Assembly (NCBI RefSeq): GCF_958298935.1
Contig: NC_084927.1
Span: 33,794,501 to 33,858,500 of the forward strand
DNA length: 64,000 nt
Reading direction: 5' to 3'
Source: Phragmites australis
Lineage: Eukaryota > Streptophyta > Magnoliopsida > Poales > Poaceae
The notes below the pieces were generated by a model that did no database searches, had not been told where the DNA came from, and worked only from the letters and a program-made list of their open reading frames with translations. The position numbers and the translations under genes were made by a program. This document shows, piece after piece, positions 28,800 through 41,606 of the stretch. The first letter of the stretch is position 1. Each line of letters starts with the position of its first letter.

Positions 28800-31147
28800 T
28801 GCTTCTCTCTCTATCTCTCACCGCTCTGCTGCTGCTTCCGGCCTCCCTTTTAATGTGCTATGCTTTTGCCTTTTACCTGGCTGGCTCTGTGTCTTTCCCT
28901 CTGTCTCGCTCGCTGTGGGCTTGTGCCTGTGCCTCTGCGGAGGAGCCTACGCTAAGCAGGGCGGCTGCTGCCTGACGAGGGGAGTGGGGGACGGACGGAG
29001 CAACGGTCTGTAGCCTTATAGTCTCATCGCAGATGAGGCCGATACGGGAGGGTTCCGGAGGTAAGACATCTATATAGATATTTTAAAAATTCGTAATTTA
29101 TAATAGTATTATAATATTACTTAATCTTATTATAATAATTTTTATTTTTTCACTTTTACCTGCTAACTTGTTTTTTTTACTTCCATTATCTTTTTAGATC
29201 CATGGTGGGTCATTTACAATCACTTTGCTATATAGCACTACAGCCTCTTCTCGCTGCTGGCAAATTTGTCTACATCTATCTACTTCATGTGTCACTCGAT
29301 AAAGACTGTTACTGGAGCAATTTACAAGTGACATCTAGCGGAAAAGTCGTGTGAATAGGGATACAGGCGTGTTTGCGGCTTCTGCTGTAGACTGCCTAAG
29401 GGACAAGCATCTGCCTTCATCTCTCTTTGAACGATTTCTCACCTCTGATATTTCTCTCTCCATCTTCGCGCACATGGCTTGGATTTGGATTTGTTTGTTT
29501 CGTCGGGATTTGCATGCTACTCGCATTTCTTTTCGGTTTTGTTGTGCGCAAGGGGCACGGTGCCGGGTTGTGATGAACTACGGGCACGGGTGTGGGTCGT
29601 AGACGAGGCCACGAGGTTGGGTTACATGATGTGGGTGATTTGACAGAGGCCGTGCCGAGGTGCGAACTGCGGTGGGAACCATTTTCTCTGCTTTTTCGCG
29701 GTGTCACACCGCCTAGGTCACAACTCCAAGACCAAAAATACGCCACGCTAGTACAATAGAGTATCAGTCTGTCGCACTCCTGCATCTGCATTGAGAGACA
29801 AGTTTCGACCTCATATCTCCGTACCTCCTCCACTGGAATGATGATGCCATATACGTCGAAAGTTTAGTTTTTTTAAAACACTAATGCAAGTCGCAGTTGT
29901 ACACACTCGTATCATTATATGTACGCACTCGGGTATCGGAGACTTAGAGTTCGAAGTTTGATGAAATAAGCATAAGCATATCGTTGTTGACAAATATGTC
30001 GCCTACTGCTTAAAAATATTCTAACTTAGTAAGATACACCGGAACAATCCTACCATTTGATCTCTAATAATTAGGATATAACTACCTTCACTAATTATCA
30101 ACCTAAGATTTGAATATAGCGAGAACGCACGTTTAGTCGGAAGCCAATATAACCTTTTTGTTTAGAAAGGGGCTGGAAGCCCTAGATTATACTAAAGGTA
30201 ATTGTGCTTACATCCCCTGACTCTGCAAGAGAGACCCTGACGAAGACCAAAATTGCATGGAAAAACACAGAGATCTTCTTGCTCATCTTCCTCTCGGCTC
30301 CCGAACGATCCACTCGCTCGCCAAAACGCCAAGCGTTGCCGGGTATACCAGCACCTGGACAGGTCCAGGAAGGGTCCCCAATCCTTGTTTTGCCGCAAGA
30401 AACAACGTCCCGAGCCAAGAAAGGCTGAGCCGTATAAAACCCGTTGAACGAGCATCGGCCGTCACCTTCATCGCCCTGGCAGGTCTCAAATCCGACGCCA
30501 TCGTCGGTCTGAACCAAACCGGCGAACCAGGAATAGCAACCGGCGGTACCGATTGGAGAATCGACAACATAGCCAAGCAAAAATACACCACACCAGGAGA
30601 TAACACAATCCGCCAACCTTGAACACAAGGGAGACCGAGCCGCTGCCACCACCGGAGAAGGCCTTGAGGTCGCAAAAGACTCCATGCCGTCATCGCAAAA
30701 GACTCCATGCCGTCGGCGACCAGGCGAGAAGTCACCCTCGGTTTGCTCCCCCCCCCCCCCCCCCTTTTTACCGTAGCAGAGGAACAGGTCCTGTATTTGG
30801 CAGTCAATGTAACTGTCAATGTGTCAAACCATGATTATTATTTCACAGGGATTCAAACGTACAACTCGGCCGTATTCAATGGAGCGGTCGAGAAAGCCAA
30901 ATTAATGCGTACGGGCTCTTCACGTGCAGGCAAGCACAGTCGTCAGCAACCCGGCAGCGATCACAGGCGCACGACTCATGAGTCATAACCGGTGCGGATG
31001 TTTGGTTTCGCATCGAACACCAGCTCCTGCGCGCGCGGTTGCAGTGCAGGTGCAGGGCCGCAGGCTACTCCAAGCGACGCAAGTACGAGCAGATTACGTG
31101 CCACAGGAGCTGCTGATTGCTGACACATGCAACTTCCCGTTGCCTTA
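28800..31147. other. GRF upstream region and TE-like spacer, no gene called
   Basis: 28.8-29.06 kb is the GRF leader and proximal promoter. 29.35-29.85 kb contains unsupported overlapping ORFs. 30182-30685 holds a 167-codon minus-strand ORF with no recognised domain, flanked by a 17-base poly-C run (30748-30764), and looks like repetitive DNA rather than a gene. Confidence 0.35.
29070..29081 (-). promoter_or_regulatory. Candidate TATA box for GRF
   Basis: TCTATATAGATA lies about 275 bp upstream of the GRF start codon and is followed on the minus strand by GC-rich leader-like sequence. Position and composition fit a TATA element, but the motif is palindromic and common in AT-rich DNA. Confidence 0.3.
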
Positions 31148-31414
31148 AGCTATCTCTAACTATTTCTCTTGGTCAGTCCCGTTATTTTTCCGAAGAAATT
31201 ATCGTTCTCTTTAATACTATAACAATTTCTATTTACAATTCCTTTTATAAAGAGATTTATAAAGTTATTTACTTTATTTTAAGATTCTCTTATTTCACTT
31301 CGTGAATCCCTTCAAATAAAATTTATTGAAGATGAGAAAAAAATAAAAAGAATTAAGAACGGTGAGTGAAATCAGGAATAAAATGAAATAGAGAAAATAT
31401 GGTGGAAGATGATC
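31148..31414. mobile_element. Tourist-like MITE (family M), copy 1
   Basis: A 267-bp element from AGCTATCTCTAACTATTTCTC to its inverse GAGAAAATATGGTGGAAGATG, flanked by TTA on both sides (31145-31147 and 31415-31417), as for PIF/Harbinger MITEs. The interior has CACTTCGTGAATCCCTTC-like words shared with the five copies at 38.1-41.3 kb. Confidence 0.7.
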
Positions 31415-31486
31415 TTACAACTTATACAACAGCTAAATAAAACTAATCACAACATTTTCAATGGTTAGATGATTTTTTTTGTGCGG

Positions 31487-34400
31487 CAAGGGCGGAGAGA
31501 GGGGGCACGCAGGGGCCTGGCCCCCCAATGAAACTGCGACCCCATGCCCAATATGGGTTCATGTTTTAGCCTAGCAAGCAGGATGATTATTTCATTGATT
31601 AATCAGCCCAATAACCCAATCACGCATGTAACCTTGCCGCAAAATCCTGTTGGTGGTTGATCTGCCAAACCATGGCTTCAGATCGACCATAGACGTCTCG
31701 ATTTCCTTGGCTCCTGGCGTCACGCCGTGCACCCGTGCCACCGTTGCCAAGATCGCGTGATAGCGTCTCCGGCCGCTGGCTCGCCGCCAAGGTCGCGTCA
31801 CCGACCATCACCAAGATCGCTTCGCTAGGACGTCGGCGGCCACGCTCTACAACAGGGTATGGTGCTTCGTGCTTGCTAGTGACTGAGACTCCTTTTTCTC
31901 ATTATTCAAGCAATCAGGCTATGCATACAGTAATTAGCAAGTAGCAACCAAGAATCTGTGATGCTGCAACTGTTGGTCTTTCTACAATTCTACAGCCTCA
32001 TTGGTGAATCTGGTAATTCAAGTTAGCAAGTAGCAAGTTAGCAACCGTGAATGGTAATTAAACCGTGAATCTAATTCCTTTTTTTTTTCAATTGCAGTAT
32101 GCTTTGATAGTAATTATTTGTTTGACTGTTTAGCCATGAAGAGACCAAGAACAATCAATAGTTTTTATAAGCCAGTTAATTCAAGTTTCGGTTATGCTAA
32201 AAATCATAATGCAACAATTGATCAAGCTATTGAAGGATTAACTGGTTGATGTGTAAACTCATGAACAAAATACTTCTGCACCGCTACAAGATCAACAAGC
32301 AAAAATTATAACTACAGTATTTGAGAGGGATCTAGGTAAATGCCTTCAAATTTAGGCACTCCCTCCTATAGAACAAGATGAAGCTAAACGGTTTAAAATA
32401 TTTGATGGCCCGTATCAACCAATCCTAGCAGAATACCCATTTAATCATTTGTCAAAGCATTGTCGTAGATTCAATAGCAATTGGTTTACATTTTTTGTGG
32501 CTAGAGTACTCTCCTCATACTGATTGTGCATATTGCTTGCCTTGTTTCCTATTTTCAAAGAAGCCAACTGGGAAGTGTGACTCGGATACATCACAGTCAT
32601 GGGATTTAAAAATAGTACGGTTTATATTGACAACATGATGATTAAACAAAACAAAAAAATTTTGCAGATGCAAGACTTAGGCTTATAACTACGATTGATT
32701 CCATCAGTAATAAGAATTTCTTTTCATTTTTATTATTACAACTGGAATAATACATATTGTACAATCTAATAATTATGCATTCATTATATCACTAGGTGGT
32801 TAACATTTCAAGAATTTTCATTTAGAGGCCACGATGAATCTCCAGATTTCATCAATCAAAGCAAATTTCTTGAAATGCTCAAACTATTGGCCTCTTATAA
32901 TAAGGAAGTGAACCAAATTGTGTTAAAAAAAATGCTTGAAGAAAAGCAAAGTACACTTCACATGAAGTCCAAACAAAGATTCTTAGCATACATGCTAGAA
33001 AAATGCAAACTGCAATTAGAGAAGAAATTGGTAATAACAAGTTTTGCATAATGGTTGATGAAGCTCAAGATGAATCTAAGAAAGAGTAAATGGGGATAGT
33101 TCTTTAGTTTGTCAACAAAGAAATACTTATAAAGGAGCGTTTTCTTGACCTCGTTCATATTAATGACACTGCTACATTGACTCTGAAGAAGGCAATTTGT
33201 GTTGTCCTATTGAATAATAACTTGAGTGTGCAAGCTATTAGAGGTTAAGGCTATGATGGGGCAAGTAACATACGAGAGGAGTTTAATGCGTTGAAGGCTC
33301 TAATTCTCAATGAGTGCCCTTATGCATATTATATTCATTGTATAGCTCATCAGCTCCAATTGGCTCTTGTTGCAGCACCAAGGGAGGTACAAGAAGTGTA
33401 TAACTTTTTTCAACATGCAAATTTTATCATAAATAGTGTTAGTATTTCTCCTTAGTGCAATGATGAGTTACTAACAAAGCAAGCTGTGAAAATTATTCGT
33501 AAAATTGAATTGGGAGAACTTGATACATAAAGAGAGACAAATCAAATGGGCTCTCTAAAGAGGCCAGATGACACTAGTGGAGTTCCCATTACAAGTCAAT
33601 TTTGAGTTTAAGGAAGATATTTGGTGCCACGCTTTCGGTTCTACGCAATATTGCAAATGATCGTTCAGTTTCAAGCTATTCCCGAGGAGATGCTGCAAGT
33701 GCCCTTCGAATTATTGTTACATTTGATTTTGTATTTATTCTACTCATGATGGAAAATATAATGAAGATCACTGATGTGCTATGCCAAACACTCAAGAAGA
33801 AATATATAGATATTGTAAATGAACCGGAGTCTATTTTTAACACAAAGGTATTACTTGGTGACTTGCGAAATGATGGTTGGGAACCACTTCTTGAGGAGGT
33901 CAAATCCTTTGGCATGAAGAATGAAATTGAGATTCCAGATCTAGATTGCATGTATGTTCCTTTACCTAATTCTTAAGTATGAGTGGTAATACATCAATAT
34001 TATTTTTATCTATAATATAAAACTTATTCCTGTGTACATTGCATTTCATAGGTATGTTGATGTAACTAAGTCTCGGAATAAGCATGACAAGAACACAACT
34101 CTTCACCATTATAAAGTATATGTGTGTTAATGTTACTGTAGATCAACAACTGTTTGAGTTATAAGAACGATTCAGTTCTCAAGCAACCGAGATTCTATCA
34201 CTTTGTGTCTCATTGGATCCAAGACTCGACACCTTTGACATGTCAAAAATATGCACTCTAGTGGAAACATACTATCCTGTCAATTTTTCAAATCAAGAGT
34301 GAGCTCAATTGAAGTGCCAACTACAATATTTTCAACTTGATATATGCAACCATCCTGACCTGAATAGATTATCATCACTTGTTGATTTGACAAATGGACT

Positions 34401-34927
34401 AGTTAAATTAAGAAAAGATTCTACTTATCCAATGGTCGACATGTTGTTAAGGTTAGTCATAACTCTTCCAATGTCAACTGCGACCATCGAGAGAGCATTT
34501 TCGGCTGTGAAGCTAGTGAAGACGTGTTTGTGGAATAAAATGGCTAATGATTTTCTGTGAAATTACATGATAGTTTATATTGAAAAGGAATTGGCAGTGA
34601 AGATCAGCTCCGCTGATATTATTAAATCTTATGATCTAGTGGGTTCTCGTATAGCTAAATTCAAGTTAATAGAAATGTAATTCCTTTGTATTATCAAGCA
34701 TATGCTACCTTGTTTTGTTATTCTATGTTGGAGCTAATTAGTATAAAAGATATTGATTTGCTTTTGTATTGCAAAACATATGTTGCTATAATGTTATAAT
34801 TGTTATCTATGCTCCGATTGAGTCAGTATTTGTACATATATGCGGTTATATCATACTTCTTGTATAATAATTATTGTCGACGTTGGCAAGTTGACCCCCT
34901 TATGTTCGATTCCTGGCTCCGCCCTTG
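31487..34927 (+). mobile_element. Degenerate hAT transposon, ZMYM1/DUF4371 type
   Basis: GC-rich ends CAAGGGCGGAGAGAGGGGGC (31487) and GGCTCCGCCCTTG (to 34927) are near inverse repeats of the kind ending many plant hAT elements of this clade. Between them the plus strand carries scattered homology in several frames: MKRPRTINSFYKPVN near 32137, a TTF-type zinc-finger relic (SPHTDCAYCLPCFLFSKK) near 32510, the DUF4371/RNase H-like core (GYDGASNIREEFNALK near 33250, and YIHCIAHQLQLALV), an open segment 33602-33976, and the hAT C-terminal dimerisation domain (LPMSTATIERAFSAVK near 34470). Many stops and frameshifts make it inactive. A similar GC-rich end at about 35650-35685 is an alternative right boundary. 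Confidence 0.75.
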
Positions 34928-35783
34928 CATGCTGGGAATGTACATTTACAAGATTAGGACGATCACGGTTATTGAACATGTCAAGTTCGCCCATATTGCA
35001 CTACTATTTGTCCAGTCCTATTCAGGCAGAGTGAGGATTGAACTATAGAGGCTTATAAGTCAGGATTGAATTATAAGGGGTGATGAGAGACAAATTTAAA
35101 TTTGTTTTAGAAGCTATCAAATTTCTCTTAATACTGATTAATATATTTTCTATTTTTTTAAACATAATATAAGTGTTGCGATGAATTCATGTTCCATGAT
35201 CGGTCTAAAACATCAATTTTCTTATTTATACACAAATTCATTAACAGTAACAAACATACCATCTTTTTATATAATGGATGATCATATCTATCCATTTAAT
35301 ATCTTGATATTGCTTTATCTAGTTAATATTGGTATACCATAGAAGTTGCAAAAAAATATCTATAACAAAAAATAACTAGAGCTCAAGTCAATAAAGAGTA
35401 GAGCAATATAACATAAATCAAGGACAAACGTTTCATAATTGATAAAGCTTGGTAAGAAAAAACGATTCTTATTCATAATAACCACGTGTAGTAAATTATA
35501 CTTGGTAGAAAAATTATTTGAAATGTGTTTTAAAATGTACATAATACTCGAAACATATATATTAGAGGAAATAAGTTTATATACCAATTAACTCTTAAGT
35601 TATTTTGTTTTTATATACTATTATATATATAATATATAGAACAACATAAGCATAGGGGGCAGGCGCCCCGTCTCCGCCCCACTCCTATCATCTTTTTGGC
35701 TTGCACACAACGGTTGGTTATAGAGAGGAAAGTTGAAACACCAAATTCTAGATCCGAGGCCATTTCAAGGTGCCGCCCCCTTA

Positions 35784-36120
35784 GGGCAACTTTAATGTTT
35801 AGCTCATATTGCTATGTCAGACCCAGCGGAGGAGTTTTAGTTTGACAGAATATGCTTCAATGTATATCACGGTTAACACCTAAAATGGGACCAACAGCAT
35901 TAAATGAATAACCAATGCTGGCAACGAGCCTTTTCTGGCTGTATGGGGAACGAAGTCCTGTGCAGATAGGATCCTGTGCAGTAACTTTCCCTTGGCACCG
36001 GGTGCCTCCTGTGACTCCGAGTGCTTCGTTAGCTTCACTTCAACGGAACGCTCGAATATATTGCACCCTTCCTAATCTCTCCCTCTTCCTCACCACAAAA
36101 AACCAACGCTGGAGCTGCCC
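35784..36120. mobile_element. Candidate MITE with GGGCAACTTTAATG ends
   Basis: The left end GGGCAACTTTAATGTT and the right end, reverse-complemented GGGCAGCTCCAGCGTT, are similar inverted termini around 337 bp without coding capacity. No clear target-site duplication is seen, so the call is tentative. Confidence 0.35.
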
Positions 36121-36521
36121 TGCGACTTGTCAAATCCATCTCGAAGCTGCTGATCAGGCATTTGGTAAAGAAGTCAGAGCAGGGAGCCATGTACACATCC
36201 GGGCCCAGCAACAACTTTTCGTTAGAAAACGCTACTCCTATTTGTGCGACACGCGTCATGCAGTACTGCATGTATGATCGTAGCCGGAGCAGAGGCAGGT
36301 CTGGAGAAAATTACACAGTACCGTAGCCCATATTGACCAGGATTCAAACGCAGAGCTATGTTGAGGCAGAGGTCGGTAGGAAGCATCTAAACACAGAAGC
36401 GCGGGTTATTTCTTCTCTAGAAACTGCTTCACTTATCACGTCTCCAAAGTCCAAAGGTCTGCATCGCGAGCGGATATAAGAAACATGATTACAATCATAG
36501 TACAATCTAAAATGTAACTTC

Positions 36522-37023
<502 letters not shown>

Positions 37024-37153
37024 ATATATATATAGAAGCTGACTTACCAAAATAACCACTTCTTTGGAGCTCATGTTACCCACAGTATCATTATGAGCTA
37101 GCCAGAAAAGAAAAGACACATATGGCCTTTATAATCTAAGACGTAACTCCGAT

Positions 37154-37156
<3 letters not shown>

Positions 37157-37236
<80 letters not shown>
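37157..37236. repeat. (TA)n microsatellite, about 80 bp
   Basis: Uninterrupted TA tract immediately left of Micron-like copy B and preceded by GTAACTCCGATCCT, a variant of the phrase before the first tract. Confidence 0.95.
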
Positions 37237-37239
<3 letters not shown>

Positions 37240-37601
37240 AGTATGTTTGGTACTTTCAGAATATGTACTTCTATATACGTATTTTATAATATAAATAATA
37301 TCTTATATAACAAATGGTATTTACATAGAGTATGTGAGTATATAAAATTATCCAAATAGCATGTATACTTTTTTAGTGGTTTATACATATTTTTTATATA
37401 TTATATTTTATGTACAAATATAAAGATATTATCAAAATCTATTAAAATTAATAGACTTCTTTTCAATTTTTTCATGTAGTTCACATCGGAGTATCTTAAA
37501 ATGAGTATATAAATATACTTATAGTGATAAAAGAGTATATCCAATTCATTTATGTGCTATATCACAATAGTAAGTATGTACTCTCAGGAGTACAGACTAA
37601 T

Positions 37602-37605
<4 letters not shown>
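37237..37605. mobile_element. Micron-like microsatellite-embedded element, copy B
   Basis: About 369 bp, fully enclosed by (TA)n tracts at 37157-37236 and 37606-37681, collinear with copy A at moderate divergence. Shared words include TGAGTATATAAAATTATCCA and AGGAGTACAGACTAATTTTC. No ORF, no terminal inverted repeats. Confidence 0.6.

Positions 37606-37681
<76 letters not shown>
37606..37681. repeat. (TA)n microsatellite, about 76 bp
   Basis: Uninterrupted TA tract forming the right border of Micron-like copy B. Confidence 0.95.
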
Positions 37682-37684
<3 letters not shown>

Positions 37685-38123
37685 CCCGTTAGTTATTTGT
37701 GTTGTAATTATATAATTATAGATGTATAGTTGTAATTGGTCTATCTAGCGAATTGTAATAAATATATTTTTGAGTTGGAACTAGAGTGACACAACAGTAA
37801 CCAGTTTAATAGTTATTATTGCGTCACATCTAGTTACAATTTTAAAAATAGTAAACTTACAATCCGTGAGATGTAGAGTTACAAATATATATAAATAAAT
37901 AAAATTAAGTTACAATTGAATTATGGATCAACGTATCTACTAACAAATTTTTATATAATCATGTACAACCTAAGAAATACAATTTAAAGCTTAACTTCGG
38001 TCCTTAATTAAAACACGAGAAGCTAACGAGTAACAATAAATTACAATTAATATATAACTGGCATATTGATAGGTTTTAGTTGTTACCGGGTGTATGTGCA
38101 GTGATAAATTATAACGTTACTAA

Positions 38124-38365
38124 GATCATCTCTAACCATATTCCCTTTATTTTGTTCCCTTCTCGATTCTCTTTCTGTTTTCGTTCCTTTATTTCTCTTA
38201 TCTTAAATAGCTTCTCTTCGAGGGGAATCGCGAAGTGAAAAAAAAGAGAATTCCATCCTGAAAAAAATGACCTTAAAAATCACTTCGTAACCGAAACTGT
38301 TAAACCACTGAAAGAAATAAAAATCACTTCATAACAAAATTTTCGTCCCTAAATAAAATCAATTG
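38124..38365. mobile_element. Tourist-like MITE (family M), copy 2
   Basis: Begins GATCATCTCTAACCATATTCC after TAA, contains CTTCGAGGGGAATCGCGAAG and the family's AATCACTTC words, and appears truncated at its right end (near ATTTTCGTCCCTAAAT). Confidence 0.6.
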
Positions 38366-38927
38366 ACCTTAGTCAAGAATAGTAGACCAGATTGACCCGT
38401 CCCGCACAGGTGCCCTGGTTAGCGTACCACGAATCATGAGCCCGGCGGGGATCTAAATCAGATCCTTTGACTTCACTCATATATGAAGGCAGTGACTTCA
38501 AGTGGATCTGAGCTATTGAATTATGGATGAACCGTTCAGATTTAGTACTACAATATTCGGTAAACAGTACTGTGCTACGTTATTGGTGAACAGTACCTGT
38601 GCTACAGTAGCCGACTGCAAAATACTCAGTTTACTATGTACGTCTGACTTATTGCTGAAATTAGAGGATCTCGATCCGAGCCCGGCGATGAGGCATGCCA
38701 TGTATATGTGTATCCTTTAATGCGCAACCATGTGGGCGCGTGGATAGGTGTTCCGTGTTCGCCTCTGGTTGGGCTTTGCAGGACAGCTGGGACACGTGAT
38801 GGCCCGGGAGGGGGCATGGTTCCCTCCAGCACCCGCTGATTCGCTGCGGACAAAGGAGCAGGACGCCGCTAAGGTCACACTCTCGCTGTCTCGCACACTA
38901 TCCAGTTCACGCTCTTAGCCGTTCTTA

Positions 38928-39185
38928 GACCATCCCAACTATATTTCTTTTATTTTATTTCTTTCTCGATTTTTTTTTCTGTTCTTATTTTTTTATTTTT
39001 TCTCATCTCCAACAGTTTTACTTTGAAGGGAATCGCGAAGAAAAAGAAGAGAGAATCCCGTTCTGAAAGAAATAATCTGAGAATCTCATCGTGAAGGGAA
39101 CCGTAAAGAGAAACCGTTGAAGCGCTGAAGTGAATGAGAATCCTTTTACGACGAAAATCTCGCCCGTGAAAAGAAAATATTGGGC
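38928..39185. mobile_element. Tourist-like MITE (family M), copy 3
   Basis: Begins GACCATCCCAACTATATTTC directly after TTA. The body has GAAGGGAATCGCGAAG and GAATCCCGTTCTG like the other copies, in the same orientation as copy 2. The right end is approximate. Confidence 0.6.
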
Positions 39186-39461
39186 GTGACCTTAATGCTG
39201 CCGTCTTCTTCTTCCTTAGGGATTTGCATTTGGTTAAGATGGAAAATCTGTGAGATTTACTGGTAACATACTTCACCACTTACATGGCATGCCTCATGTG
39301 CAGGGTAACTTTCATCGTCATGACATCGTATGAGGACTCACGGTAGTCAGTACCAAGTCGCGATGAGAAAAAAAACCAAGTGATTAAATACTATCAAGTC
39401 TTCAGTCTGGCTGGACTCTGGAGACAGATACATGCAACTCACGTCCCTATCAAATCTAGTA

Positions 39462-39719
39462 CTTCCTCCATATATAAATACGAGTACTTGTTTTAATCAA
39501 GATATGTTTAATCTTTTATAATTTATTCGTTGATAACTTTCAAAACATTAAGTTTGAAAACCTAAAAATTATATGTATAGATCTGTCTTTAAAAATATTT
39601 TTATATTTTTATAATTTTATTAGATATTATAAATATATTCTAATAAAAAATAATGATCAAAGTTTCACGTTAAAAACTGTAAAAAATCAAAAACACCTTG
39701 TATTTTTGATCGGAAGGAG
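39462..39719. mobile_element. Stowaway MITE
   Basis: A 258-bp element beginning CTTCCTCCATATATAAATAC and ending GTATTTTTGATCGGAAGGAG, inverted repeats of the CTCCNTCCG Stowaway (Tc1/Mariner) type, with TA on each side (39460-39461 and 39720-39721). It lies between MITE family M copies 3 and 4. Confidence 0.85.
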
Positions 39720-39729
39720 TAGTGTGCTA

Positions 39730-39971
39730 GACCATCCATAAGGGAGTACCTTTACGGATAGAATCCCTTCGTAAATAAATTTTTATTTTTTTAACTCTCT
39801 AACGATTTCACTTCATACCGTCACGAAGGTATTTACAAGACCATTATCTTCAGGACAAGATTCTCTCTTTTCATTTCACGAATCTTTTTAAAGAAAAATA
39901 ATTAGAGATGAGAGAAAATAAAAAACGAGAATAGAAAGAAAACGAAATAAAATAAGATAGTTAGGATATTC
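39730..39971. mobile_element. Tourist-like MITE (family M), copy 4
   Basis: Opposite orientation to copies 2 and 3. Starts near GACCATCCATAAGGGAG, has CAGGACAAGATTCTCTC and AGAGATGAGAGAAAATAAAA, and ends GATAGTTAGGATATTC followed by TTA. Confidence 0.6.
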
Positions 39972-40064
39972 TTACATTTCCTAGTGCAACACATGAGCGC
40001 AAGGGTGACTCCACATTGCGACATTTAAGCCACACTCCTTTTGTTGACTTGTAAACCAAGCCCA

Positions 40065-40307
40065 AGAGAGTCCTTTTACGGGCAGATTCCTGTCGTGAAG
40101 GGATTTCCGTTCCCTTCAGCGCTTCCAACGGTTTCATTTTACGACGGGATTCCCAGGGTCATTCCCTTCAGGACGAGATTCTCTCTCCGTTTCCTTCGTG
40201 ATTCCCCTCGAAAGGAAACTGTTAGAGATGAGAGGAAATAAAGGGAATAGGAACAGAAAAGGGAATCGGAAAAGGAACGAAATTAAGGGAAAATGGTTAG
40301 GATAGTA
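40065..40307. mobile_element. Tourist-like MITE (family M), copy 5
   Basis: Same orientation as copy 4. Contains TCGTGAAGGGATTTCCG, CAGGACGAGATTCTCTC and AGAGATGAGAGGAAATAAAG, ending in ATGGTTAGGATAGT. No coding capacity. The body can fold into a long hairpin. Confidence 0.6.
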
Positions 40308-40989
40308 GGCACTTAAAAAAACTAATATAGGCCCAAGTTTCCATAGACAGTTGGCGAGTTAAATCCAGACACTGTGGGAGCGGACGAAATAACCTGACCG
40401 CGAATCAATTTGGGGGTCGTTTGACGTCCAGCTTTTCTCACCCGAGGTGCCCAGGTGGGGCCGATTCCCACAGTCCTGAACCATGCGGGGCCCACACCGA
40501 TGGCCTTCTCGAGAACCGTGCAAATATCTTGACCACTTTGCGCGCAACTCCTGCCCTTGGGTCCGGATTTCCTATCAATCCATGGATCAGCACATCGTCA
40601 GATAAACGCTACATCTATGGTGTTGGAAACAAGGGCACCTTAGTGATTATTATTTTAATTTCTAAGCGCAAAACCACGTAAACCAGCACGTATATTAGGC
40701 ATATGAATCAACATGTTTAATACCGTAAATATACCTATTTCATGTACATGTGCTAATATGGCATAGCCTAGAGCATGGATACTATTGATTACAGTAGGCA
40801 ATATCATCATGAGCAACACGGCGCCAGTAGCCCCGATCTATCCATCTAGAAGTGAATCACGGTGACTTTTATGTCTCTCACAAATTTGGTTTCTTAAACA
40901 TTAATTAGACGTCCCGTGGGCCAGGTCAAGTGAGCACGTGCCCATATTTTTTTTACTTGCTTTAAGTAGGTAAGATCAACTCTATTATT

Positions 40990-41272
40990 TAAGTTGGTCC
41001 CTTCAAGATAGCTCCAACAGCTTTACTTTAGGGTGATATTTTTCGTCGTGAAGGGATTTTTATTTCATTCAGCGTTTCAATAGTTTTTCTTCATGGTTTT
41101 CGTCACGTCAGGATTCGCATGGCAATTCCCTTCAGGACGGGATTCTCTCTCCTTTCCCTTCGCGATTCGTCTCGAAGTGAAGCTGTTGGAGATGAGAGAA
41201 AATAAAGGGAATGTGAACAGGAAAGAGAATCGGAAAGAAAACGAAATGAAGAAAATATGGTTAAAGATGGTC
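40990..41272. mobile_element. Tourist-like MITE (family M), copy 6
   Basis: Same orientation as copies 4 and 5. Contains GTCGTGAAGGGATTTTTAT, CAGGACGGGATTCTCTC, GCGATTCGTCTCGAAG and ends AATATGGTTAAAGATGGTC. It is the last member of the local cluster. Confidence 0.6.
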
Positions 41273-41569
41273 TAACTAGCTTAGCAAAGTGAGTAAACCT
41301 GGGACCTAGGCCATGCTATTTCTAGACTGCTTACAACACGAGTTTTAATATGTCCCGCATCGTATGAAATATTTTGGATTGGTCAGTACGACACGAACAC
41401 GAAGACTGTACCATGCCTTGAACTTTGCTATGGTGGACGTGTCAGTATGGTACGAAAAGACATAACATAATCTGTATGACTATTTTTTCATACTTATTCT
41501 CTAATATCTATGATATAAAATGTGATATACTAAGATAGATGTGTGAGTATGAAAGACACAAGTGTAATA

Positions 41570-41606
<37 letters not shown>

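Noticed and set aside
28201..28821. 206-codon ORF reading through the GRF 5' region as one protein
   Set aside because: It runs through the first and second introns of the GRF gene. The spliced model with exons 28796-28708 and 28606-28410 fits the family and the phases.
29417..29833. 138-codon minus-strand ORF upstream of GRF
   Set aside because: No recognisable domain, overlapping ORF on the other strand, and no splice-consistent neighbours.
33602..33976. 124-codon ORF considered as a small independent gene
   Set aside because: It continues the hAT/DUF4371 transposase homology of its surroundings, so it is part of the dead transposon.
38124..41272. CRISPR-like array suspected from regularly recurring similar blocks
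   Set aside because: Copies are 240-280 bp, in both orientations and irregularly spaced; this is a plant nuclear MITE cluster.
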